A stretch of DNA of 5,912 nt from an uncultured Flavobacteriales bacterium (lineage in GTDB: Bacteria > Bacteroidota > Bacteroidia > Flavobacteriales_D > Crocinitomicaceae): contig CAJWCX010000085.1 of assembly GCA_913031405.1 (NCBI GenBank), positions 1 through 5,912 on the forward strand, written 5' to 3'. The notes under the pieces were generated by a model, which was given only the letters and a program-made list of their open reading frames with translations, had not been told where the DNA came from and did no database searches. Within the stretch, counting starts at the first letter, position 1; every line of letters starts with the position of its first letter. This document shows positions 1 to 5,912 of the stretch, in pieces. Both the position numbers and the translations under genes were made by a program.

Positions 1-1044
1 GATCCAGGTCAAGGTTCAGGAAATTATAGAGCGGCTTATGATCTGATTTCTTATTCTGCTCCCAATTTTGAAAATGATGCATCACTTGTTGAGGTACTCA
101 ACCCAAGTAATTATGAATATTACTCTAAATTCAATCCTACTTGTTCCAATCCGAGAGTTATTATAAGAAATACAGGTTCAGAGCCATTGACATCATGCAC
201 AATTAGATGTTGGATTACTTACGGCAATAATATTGATTTTGAATGGAACGGAAACCTTGGCTTTATGGAAGAGGAAGTAGTTGAGATACCCGTTTCTGAT
301 GATTCTTGGTGGGTTGATTTGGAGGGTAACTTGACTTTTACAGCTTCTTTAATTAATGTGAATGGGGTCTCGGGGAATGACGATTATCATCAAAACAGTG
401 TGAAAAAATCCAAATTCGACGCACCAGAAACAGTGGATGGCCCTTTCTTTGTTTGGTTTACTACGAATAATAGAGCTTCTGAGAACTCGTACAGACTTAT
501 AGATGCCTCAGGAGAAGTTTTGTTTGAAAGAACGAATCTTCAAAACACGACTCAGTATAAAGATACTTTTGACTTGGCACCAGGTTGTTATTCTTTAATT
601 GTTGATGACAGTGATGATGATGGTTTGTCTTTTTGGTATTCAGCACAGGTCGAAGGAGAAACTGCTGGCTCATTTAGAGTTCGAAAAGTAGGTGGCAGTT
701 ACATAGAGATTTTTCCTGGGGATTTTGGAAGCTATCATCGTTTCAATTTTTCAATTGGATTTTCTCTAGGTCAAGAGGAGCTTTCAAATAATGCTGCACT
801 TTCTGTCTTTCCCAATCCAGTGAATCAGGAATTGACTATTGAGATTGAAGGTCAAATTGCCGGTGGGGCGTATTGTGAAATTACAGATTTATCCGGTAGA
901 ATTCTCTTTTCACAAGAGATGTCTATGACCTCCTCCTCATTTGCTGAATATTTTGCTGACGTCAGTTCTTATAATAAAGGAACATATCTTGTAAAGGTTT
1001 CTACAGACAAGGGAATCTATACTAAAAAATTCATCAAGAACTAA
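1..1044 (+). CDS. Secreted peptide-N-glycosidase F-like protein, C-terminal part, with type IX secretion sorting domain (5' end cut off)
   Basis: The frame is open from base 1 to a TAA at 1042-1044, giving 347 visible residues; the start lies upstream of the window. The first ~20 residues (DPGQGSGNYR...) look like the last strand of a jelly-roll domain. Residues ~50-100 form an Ig/CARDB-like domain (PRVIIRNTGSEPLTS). Residues ~147-255 form a beta-sandwich containing an acidic DDSDDDGLSF loop, possibly calcium-binding. Residues ~266-347 are the sorting domain, with FPNP at 270-273, DLSGR and a GTYLVKV strand. From memory, this order matches the C-terminal region of Bacteroidota proteins annotated as peptide-N-glycosidase F-related, which remove N-glycans from glycoproteins. 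The catalytic part is not visible, so enzyme activity is inferred. A secreted metallopeptidase with similar C-terminal modules is an alternative. Export and cell-surface attachment or release by the type IX system is well supported. Its stop overlaps the end of the convergent kinase gene. Confidence 0.8.
   Translation, partial: DPGQGSGNYRAAYDLISYSAPNFENDASLVEVLNPSNYEYYSKFNPTCSNPRVIIRNTGSEPLTSCTIRCWITYGNNIDFEWNGNLGFMEEEVVEIPVSDDSWWVDLEGNLTFTASLINVNGVSGNDDYHQNSVKKSKFDAPETVDGPFFVWFTTNNRASENSYRLIDASGEVLFERTNLQNTTQYKDTFDLAPGCYSLIVDDSDDDGLSFWYSAQVEGETAGSFRVRKVGGSYIEIFPGDFGSYHRFNFSIGFSLGQEELSNNAALSVFPNPVNQELTIEIEGQIAGGAYCEITDLSGRILFSQEMSMTSSSFAEYFADVSSYNKGTYLVKVSTDKGIYTKKFIKN
796..1041 (+). other. 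Type IX secretion C-terminal sorting domain (Por_Secre_tail type)
   Basis: This is the last ~82 residues of the first gene. It shows the usual layout of a type A sorting domain: an LSVFPNPVNQELTIEI start, a central strand CEITDLSGRILFSQE, and an end containing GTYLVKVSTDKG followed by a basic tail KKFIKN. In the known pathway the domain directs a protein with a Sec signal peptide across the outer membrane and is usually cleaved off as A-LPS or another anchor is attached. It is the strongest lineage marker in the window. Confidence 0.9.
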
Positions 1045-1892
1045 ATGTATTTTTTTAGTGTGTGTTGAATCGTTTGGAGATAAGACTTTCCGAATAAAAG
1101 TAAATGAACCAATAGTGGATACAGCTGATGTATGTCCTTTCTGTCTTTCCAAGATTTTTCTAGGGGAAAATATTGCTGATAGGCATCTATTGTGGATTCA
1201 GAGATACTTCCAAATAATTCAAGCATCGATAGATCCATTTCTCGATGACCATAATAAACCGCAGGATCAATTAAAACTGGATTCGAGGACTCATCATGAA
1301 TGAGGTTTCCTTGCCAAAGATCTCCGTGAAGAAGTGCTGGTTTCTCCTGAGGAATTAAGTCTTTTAATTTGTGATAAAGTAATTCAAATAGCTGAAGCTC
1401 ATTTTTATTAAAATGACCTTGGTTATATACCTTATGTACAAGTGGTTCAAGTCGTTGAGAAGTATAAAAATCGAACCATTTTTTCTGTTGTTTATTGATT
1501 TGCTCTATCGATCCAATAAAGTTATCGTGATCAAGTCCAAAAGAGTCCGAAGTCATCTGGTGCATTTTGGCGAGGTTTGTACCAAATAGAATTGGGTCAA
1601 GATTGACTCCTCTACTCTCTATACATTCCAATATGAGAAAGCTCCAGTTTTCAAATTCACCTGTTCTGTACACCTGTGGAATTCTAAAAGGTGATTCTCT
1701 AAGGAGATTTAAGCCCATGATTTCTTTTGAAAACATCAATGGGAACTGGTCAGAATCATTGAGTTTAAGAACTCGATATCCGATGTTTGTTTTGCATTTA
1801 TAGACCTCATTAATACACCCTCCAGAATATCGAGTATAGGAATGAAGTTCCTCCTTTAATTCATGATGTATAAGATCCCTAAGAATATTCAT
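1041..1892 (-). CDS. Fructosamine/ketosamine-3-kinase family protein
   Basis: This 283-residue protein is full length for the fructosamine kinase family (about 285-300 residues), which has the aminoglycoside phosphotransferase/protein-kinase-like fold. Visible motifs are a glycine-rich GGCINEVYK loop (24-32), an ATP-binding lysine in RVLKLN (K43) paired with E57, a WFDFYTSQRLEPL family motif (139-151), the catalytic loop HGDLWQGN (189-196, D191), and the metal-binding DPAVYYGHREMD (209-220, D209). Family members phosphorylate the sugar part of ketosamines on proteins or small amines, so that the adduct breaks down and the amine is freed; the bacterial substrate is often a ribulosamine or erythrulosamine. 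The protein has no signal peptide and should be cytoplasmic. The ATG lies 2 nt after the stop of the PqqB-like gene, which suggests translational coupling as the last gene of the operon. No purine-rich ribosome site is present, as is common in Bacteroidota. Its TAG overlaps the end of the convergent gene. Confidence 0.9.
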   Translation of the reverse strand: MNILRDLIHHELKEELHSYTRYSGGCINEVYKCKTNIGYRVLKLNDSDQFPLMFSKEIMGLNLLRESPFRIPQVYRTGEFENWSFLILECIESRGVNLDPILFGTNLAKMHQMTSDSFGLDHDNFIGSIEQINKQQKKWFDFYTSQRLEPLVHKVYNQGHFNKNELQLFELLYHKLKDLIPQEKPALLHGDLWQGNLIHDESSNPVLIDPAVYYGHREMDLSMLELFGSISESTIDAYQQYFPLEKSWKDRKDIHQLYPLLVHLLLFGKSYLQTIQHTLKKYI

Positions 1893-1894
1893 AA

Positions 1895-2869
1895 CTATAG
1901 AGGAATAACCTCGTTTGTTTGCGCGATATGATAGCCATTCAGTAATACATTTTGGTAGGCACTACTGTTTTGATCAAGTAAGGGGTTCGTATGATTCAAG
2001 TGAATGAAATACACCTTATTTTTTTCTTTTCGCGATAAGTGATTTAGCTTACTCATAGTTTCAATCACAAAAGGATGTGGTATTTCTGATAAATCTCTAT
2101 GGCCAATTTCCTCACCGTCATAAAAAGTTCCATCTATGAACACAAAATCAACTTGTTTGACCTCATTGGCGAGATTCGTATTCCATTTTTTCCATTTATC
2201 GATGTCAGGAATGAAAAGTGCTTGCCGATTGGGCCCAATAATTTTATAACCTACAGTTTCAGAATATTCATCCCTATGCGGAACATGAAAAGGAACGATT
2301 TTAAGTTGTTTGGAGAGAAAAACGGTGTCTCTGTGTTCTAAGCCATGTAGTTCTATATTATTATTAGATACCAATTGATCCCATGGTCCATTATTCCTCA
2401 AGAATCTATTCATTCTGGGCATCCCAAAGACCTTAGTTTTATGGCTGTTGATCGCTTCCTTGCCCAGATACATGAGTCCTGTATAATGTCCAATGTGGGC
2501 ATGCGTTAAAAATATAGCATCAGGTAAACTAGCTGAGTCGGAGTAATAATTTAGCTGTTGAATTTGGTCAATGATATCGGGTGTTGCATCAATGAGGTAT
2601 TTTTTGTTTTGATCCGGATCAATAATGCCTAATGCACTTACTCTCCTTTTAGAAACTTCCAGTTTATCTAGATCCTTACAACAAGATTTGGGACAAGCAA
2701 TTTGTGGAGAACCTGCATCTTGAACGGTTCCTAGGATGACTAATGCTGTTTCATTTAATATTTGGTATTCAATCTTGGATTCCTGAGTTTCGACTACAAC
2801 CTTTTTATCTTTCTCGTTACAAGCATAAAACACATGAATTACAGAGATACATAGGATGAATCGATACAT
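1895..2869 (-). CDS. PqqB-like metallo-beta-lactamase-fold lipoprotein
   Basis: This 324-residue protein begins with a short hydrophobic signal and a loose lipobox, VFYAC, with the lipidated cysteine predicted at C17, followed by a charged linker. The rest is a metallo-beta-lactamase fold of the PqqB type: LGTVQDAGSPQ (46-56), a cysteine cluster CPKSCC (59-64), LIDATPD (92-98), the metal motif THAHIGH (122-128), PHRDEYSET (197-205), FIPDIDKW (219-226), and IHLNHTNP (289-296). Position 127 is Gly where the classical HxHxDH motif has Asp; I recall the same HAHIGH in related Bacteroidota proteins. PqqB acts in PQQ cofactor synthesis, but no pqqA, C, D or E is here and this protein is predicted to be exported, so another hydrolase or oxidase role is likely and the substrate is unknown. 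It sits 18 nt after acs and 2 nt before the kinase gene, as the middle gene of the operon. Family assignment is firm and function is not. Confidence 0.85.
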   Translation of the reverse strand: MYRFILCISVIHVFYACNEKDKKVVVETQESKIEYQILNETALVILGTVQDAGSPQIACPKSCCKDLDKLEVSKRRVSALGIIDPDQNKKYLIDATPDIIDQIQQLNYYSDSASLPDAIFLTHAHIGHYTGLMYLGKEAINSHKTKVFGMPRMNRFLRNNGPWDQLVSNNNIELHGLEHRDTVFLSKQLKIVPFHVPHRDEYSETVGYKIIGPNRQALFIPDIDKWKKWNTNLANEVKQVDFVFIDGTFYDGEEIGHRDLSEIPHPFVIETMSKLNHLSRKEKNKVYFIHLNHTNPLLDQNSSAYQNVLLNGYHIAQTNEVIPL

Positions 2870-2887
2870 ATCTGATGATTTAATTAA

Positions 2888-4783
2888 CTATATTTTTCCG
2901 TTTTTTATTTCTTCAACCACTTCGGGATTGAGTAGCGTACTAATGTCTCCAAAACTTGCAAAGTCACCTTCTGCTATTTTTCTCAATATTCTTCTCATAA
3001 TTTTTCCTGATCTTGTTTTGGGTAGACCAGGTGTAAATTGTATTCGATCTAATTTGGCTATTGGTCCAATTTTTTCTGATATGAGTTGATTGATTTCTTT
3101 TTTTAATAATTCTTTATTTTCTATGTCTTGTTTCAATGTGACATATCCATATAGCGCATTTCCTTTAACGTCATGTGGAAAACCGACAATAGCTGATTCA
3201 GCCACATATTCATGTTCATTTATAGCATCTTCTATTGGAGCAGTGCCTAGATTGTGCCCTGAAACAATAATGACATCGTCTACTCTACCCGTAATTCGGT
3301 ACATTCCTGAACTATCTCGTTTGGCACCATCTCCGGTAAAGTAATATCCTGGAAAGGCCGTAAAATAGGTTTCCTTATAGCGTTGATGATCCCCCCATAT
3401 TGTTCTAGCAATAGATGGCCATGCCCTTTTTATACAAAGCTTTCCTACCACATTATTCTCAGAACTTTCATTACCAGATTGGTCCATTAATACGGGTTGA
3501 ATACCAGGAAGAGGGTTGGTTGCAAAGGTTGGTATTTGAGGAGAAATATGGGGCAGAGGCGAGATTAAAATCCCACCTGTTTCAGTTTGCCACCAGGTAT
3601 CAACGATGGGGCATTTTTCTTTTCCAATATTTTTGTGATACCATTGCCACGCTTCCTCATTGATTGGCTCACCCACTGTTCCAATGATTTTTAGACTACT
3701 TAATTCATATTTGTTGACATAGTCGATTGATTCTTTTGCAAGAGCACGGATAGCAGTAGGTGCTGTATAGAATTGATTGACCTGAAATTTATCTACAATT
3801 TCCCAAAATCTTCCGGCATTAGGATAGGAGGGTACCCCCTCGAACATTAGGGTTGTAGCGCCATTCAGTAAAGGGCCGTATACAATATAAGAGTGTCCTG
3901 TAATCCAACCAATATCAGCGGTGCACCAATAAACATCCTTCTCTTCGTATGCAAATACGTTATTGAAAGTATAGGCTGTATAAATCATATAACCCCCAGT
4001 GGTATGAAGCATCCCTTTGGGTTTACCCGTTGAACCGGAGGTGTATAGAATGAACAAAGGATCCTCCGAATCAAAGGCCTGCGCTTCATGAACTGAGGAG
4101 GCTGCCTCAATTAATGGAGTCAAATAGTGATCTCTATTTTTAATCATTTTAATCTCTGTATTTGTGCGTTCAACGACCAAAACATTTTGGACACAAGGAC
4201 AATCTTTTAAGGCTTCATCAACAATCCCTTTTAGATCAATGGTTTTATTTCCTCTATAGCTTCCGTCAGAGGTGATGACCATTTTACAGGAGGCATCATT
4301 TATTCGGGCTGAAAGTGCTCCTGAAGAAAATCCTGCAAAAATAACGGAGTGAATCGCACCTATTCGGGCACAGGCCAATACACAATAGGCCAACTCTGGG
4401 ATCATAGGCAGGTATATGGCTACTCGATCTCCTTTCTTAATCCCCATTTGAATCAAGACATTAGACATTTTGCAGACATTTTCGTGTAATTGATTGTAAG
4501 AGATCTGAAGTGCTTTGTCTGTCGGTAGGTTGGGCTCAAAAATGATTGCCGTTTGATTTCCTTTTTGCTCAAGGTGGCGATCAATACAGTTATAGGTTAT
4601 GTTAGTTTGTGCTCCATCGAACCATTTAAAACTGGCTTCCTTCATGTCACATTCCATGACCGTGTTCCAAGGTTTGAACCATGTAAAGTTTTGAGCAATA
4701 TCCTCCCAAAAATCAGAGTTATTTTCGATGGATTTTTTATAGCTTGCTGCGTAGTCTTCTTTGTTTCGGATTTTATAGCTCAT
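2888..4783 (-). CDS. acs: Acetyl-CoA synthetase, AMP-forming
   Basis: Acs makes acetyl-CoA from acetate, ATP and CoA through an acetyl-AMP intermediate, in the cytoplasm. The 631 residues cover the whole family length (about 630-650). Visible are the N-terminal Acs segment (FWEDIAQNFTWFKPWN), the P-loop-like YTSGSTGKPKG (247-257), GTVGEPINEEAW (368-379), DTWWQTETGG (395-404), whose tryptophan pair is typical of acetate-specific members, YFTGDGAKRD (481-490), the hinge region GRVDDVI (499-505), and PKTRSGKIMRR (588-598). K594 in that last motif is the catalytic lysine, which protein acetyltransferases and sirtuins control in known Acs enzymes. The GHNLGT motif (509-514) has Asn where the E. 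coli and Salmonella type has Arg (GHRLGT); I believe this is normal for Bacteroidota. It is the first gene of the minus-strand operon. The ATG at 4783 fits the family N-terminus and nothing longer in frame is better. Confidence 0.97.
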   Translation of the reverse strand: MSYKIRNKEDYAASYKKSIENNSDFWEDIAQNFTWFKPWNTVMECDMKEASFKWFDGAQTNITYNCIDRHLEQKGNQTAIIFEPNLPTDKALQISYNQLHENVCKMSNVLIQMGIKKGDRVAIYLPMIPELAYCVLACARIGAIHSVIFAGFSSGALSARINDASCKMVITSDGSYRGNKTIDLKGIVDEALKDCPCVQNVLVVERTNTEIKMIKNRDHYLTPLIEAASSVHEAQAFDSEDPLFILYTSGSTGKPKGMLHTTGGYMIYTAYTFNNVFAYEEKDVYWCTADIGWITGHSYIVYGPLLNGATTLMFEGVPSYPNAGRFWEIVDKFQVNQFYTAPTAIRALAKESIDYVNKYELSSLKIIGTVGEPINEEAWQWYHKNIGKEKCPIVDTWWQTETGGILISPLPHISPQIPTFATNPLPGIQPVLMDQSGNESSENNVVGKLCIKRAWPSIARTIWGDHQRYKETYFTAFPGYYFTGDGAKRDSSGMYRITGRVDDVIIVSGHNLGTAPIEDAINEHEYVAESAIVGFPHDVKGNALYGYVTLKQDIENKELLKKEINQLISEKIGPIAKLDRIQFTPGLPKTRSGKIMRRILRKIAEGDFASFGDISTLLNPEVVEEIKNGKI

Positions 4784-5010
4784 AGGAATAAATCATGATG
4801 GGTTCTATGTAAAAATAAGGAGTTTCATTAAATTTATTACATTTATTCTCTAATGCATTGTGAAAAAAGGACTTGAGGATATTTCCTCGTTTACAAGAGT
4901 AGTTTTGAATCATTACATTCTTTGTTTTTGCTTTGATTTTTTTTACCGTAAATTTGAAATGACTAAACTTTTTAATTTTTCATTCCCATTTTTTTAAAAA
5001 AAAACGTTTT
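4784..5010. promoter_or_regulatory. Divergent intergenic region between acs and the choice-of-anchor B gene
   Basis: This 227-nt AT-rich stretch must hold the promoters for both the acs operon (leftward) and the gene at 5011 (rightward). A good Bacteroidota promoter is seen only for the rightward gene (separate entry). For acs the best -7 candidate is TACTCTTG on the minus strand (4901-4894), one base off TAnnTTTG, but no TTG-type -33 element lies at the right distance. A short inverted repeat, GAGGA-TATT-TCCTC, lies at 4875-4888, next to that candidate, and could be a regulator site or chance. No small ORF or RNA gene was recognised. Confidence 0.6.
4927..4956 (+). promoter_or_regulatory. 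Predicted Bacteroidota-type promoter for the choice-of-anchor B gene
   Basis: TTTG at 4927-4930 is followed after 18 nt by TAAATTTG at 4949-4956, a full match to the TAnnTTTG -7 consensus used by the Bacteroidota primary sigma factor. Transcription would begin near 4962-4964, leaving a leader of about 48 nt before the ATG at 5011. The spacing is within the range reported for Flavobacterium. The surrounding sequence is T-rich, so TTTG matches are easy to find by chance; the 8-base -7 element is the stronger part of the call. Confidence 0.55.
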
Positions 5011-5912
5011 ATGAAACTCGTTCTTGCCACAATATTCTTCATTTCGATTCATTCTATTTTTGCTCAATCTGATCTAAATTTTGTTTCTCAAACGGATTAT
5101 TCTAGTCTTCACAACACTGGTTTGAATGACGTGTGGGGATATGTAGACGAGCAGGGTAATGAATATGCTATTGTTGGAACAGAAGATGGTACTTCTATTT
5201 TAAATGTTACCGATCCGGTCAATCCTTTTGAGGTTTTTTGGGTGCCAGGTGAAAATAGTATTTGGAGGGACCCATCAGTTTTTAGTGATTATGCATATAT
5301 TAGTACAGAGGCAGAGGAAGGGCTAACCATCATTGATATGTCTCCTTTACCTGAAAGCAATGTGTTAACGACCACTCTTTTTACGGGAGATGCTGGTGTA
5401 AACTTTGAATCTGCTCATAATTGTCATGTTGATGAAGCTGGATACCTTTATGTTTTTGGTGCCAATTATGGAGAAGGAGGAGTACTTATTTACGATGTGA
5501 ATATCACACCAATGGATCCTACTTTCGTTGGGGCTTTTGATAACTGGTATGTTCATGATGGTGTTGCATTTGGCGATACTTTATACCTGGCTCATGTTAA
5601 TGATGGATTCTTAAGTATTTTAGATATTGCGGATAGGTCCAATCCCCAATTGTTGGGCACTAAAATTACAGCGTCGTCATTTACGCATAACATTTGGCCA
5701 TCAGACAACAGAGATTTTGTTTATACAACCGATGAACTTCCAAATGCATATGTAACTGCCTATGATATTACAGATATCAATAATATTATTGAAGTTGATC
5801 GGGTACAGAGTTCTCCTGGTGCAAATGTCGTCCCTCATAACACTTTTGTGTTAAATGATTATTTGGTCACAAGCTATTATGCTGATGGTATAACCATTCA
5901 CGATGCCAGCCG
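5011..5912 (+). CDS. Secreted choice-of-anchor B family protein, N-terminal part (3' end cut off)
   Basis: The gene starts with ATG at 5011 and stays open to the window end (300 codons plus 2 nt), so its C-terminus is missing. Residues 1-18 form a Sec signal peptide (MKLVLATIFFISIHSIFA) with likely cleavage before Q19. The mature part begins with LNDVWGYVDEQGNEYAIVGTEDG and carries about six repeats of the LVIVD-like kind, each with a 'seen as X, then I-L-D/N-V-T-D-P' pattern: ILNVTDPVNP (63-72), LTIIDMSPLP (105-114), VLIYDVNITP (158-167), LSILDIADRSNP (201-212), VTAYDITDIN (248-257) and ITIHDAS (294-300). This fits a beta-propeller and the choice-of-anchor B family, whose members end in differing anchors; in this lineage that would often be a type IX sorting domain, not visible here. 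The molecular function is unknown. The A-rich leader next to the ATG is typical of Bacteroidota translation starts. Confidence 0.85.
   Translation, partial: MKLVLATIFFISIHSIFAQSDLNFVSQTDYSSLHNTGLNDVWGYVDEQGNEYAIVGTEDGTSILNVTDPVNPFEVFWVPGENSIWRDPSVFSDYAYISTEAEEGLTIIDMSPLPESNVLTTTLFTGDAGVNFESAHNCHVDEAGYLYVFGANYGEGGVLIYDVNITPMDPTFVGAFDNWYVHDGVAFGDTLYLAHVNDGFLSILDIADRSNPQLLGTKITASSFTHNIWPSDNRDFVYTTDELPNAYVTAYDITDINNIIEVDRVQSSPGANVVPHNTFVLNDYLVTSYYADGITIHDAS

Noticed and set aside
1..5. GATCC at the very first bases as a sign of a cloning-site insert edge
   Set aside because: One occurrence of a 4-5 base site at the edge proves nothing, and the protein reading frame is continuous from base 1.
187..1044. 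TTG at 187 as the start of the first gene
   Set aside because: The same frame is open back to base 1 and the upstream residues read as good protein that continues the domain structure. The TTG is an internal leucine codon and the gene begins outside the window.
937..1303. Open frames opposite the 3' ends of the first gene and the kinase gene (937-1152 minus, 1058-1303 plus)
   Set aside because: They lie antisense to strongly supported coding sequence and have low-quality, domain-free translations.
3090..3663. Plus-strand open frames inside acs (3090-3344, 3415-3663) and similar ones at 2856-3089 and 4553-4798
   Set aside because: The acs frame is fully supported by family motifs along its whole length; these are shadow frames on the opposite strand.
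4773..4796. A 7-codon upstream ORF (MIYSYEL, stop) overlapping the acs start on the minus strand
   Set aside because: It is too short to tell from chance in AT-rich DNA, and it has no leader-peptide features such as repeated regulatory codons or an attenuator stem.
4810..4817. TATTTTTA on the minus strand as the -7 element of acs
   Set aside because: It misses the final G of TAnnTTTG and has no TTG-type element at a proper distance upstream; AT-rich chance match.
5365..5556. Minus-strand 63-codon frame at 5365-5556
   Set aside because: It lies within the choice-of-anchor B gene, whose plus-strand frame shows a signal peptide and repeats; the antisense translation looks random.

Overview
The window looks like a chromosomal piece of a low-GC Bacteroidota bacterium, probably Flavobacteriia or a relative. 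Four things support this. The first gene ends in a type IX secretion (Por-type) sorting domain. The last gene encodes a secreted choice-of-anchor B family protein. The acetyl-CoA synthetase has a Bacteroidota-like variant (GHNLGTAPIE) of its ATP-binding motif. The only convincing promoter fits the Bacteroidota TTTG / TAnnTTTG consensus rather than a sigma-70 consensus.

Layout. Positions 1-1044 (+) hold the 3' part of a secreted, multidomain protein. Its visible part resembles the C-terminal region of peptide-N-glycosidase F-like proteins and ends in a sorting domain. It meets, stop codon against stop codon, a three-gene minus-strand operon transcribed from 4783 down to 1041. The order of transcription is acs (AMP-forming acetyl-CoA synthetase), then a PqqB-like metallo-beta-lactamase-fold lipoprotein, then a fructosamine/ketosamine-3-kinase family protein. 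Gaps inside the operon are 18 nt and 2 nt. A 227-nt divergent intergenic region (4784-5010) separates acs from a plus-strand gene that starts at 5011 and runs off the right end. That gene encodes an exported, beta-propeller-like choice-of-anchor B protein.

How the genes may work together. The two plus-strand genes encode exported proteins, and the minus-strand operon sits between them. Acs activates acetate to acetyl-CoA in the cytoplasm. The fructosamine kinase homologue would phosphorylate sugar-amine adducts (glycation repair), also in the cytoplasm. The PqqB-like protein carries a lipoprotein-type signal and is predicted to lie outside the cytoplasm. No other PQQ biosynthesis gene is in the window, so it is probably not a PQQ biosynthesis enzyme. 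Its real substrate is the main open question here.

No tRNA, rRNA, CRISPR array, insertion sequence or recombination site was seen. I found no clear multi-gene defence or mobile system. The most unusual part is the acs / PqqB-like lipoprotein / sugar-amine kinase operon.
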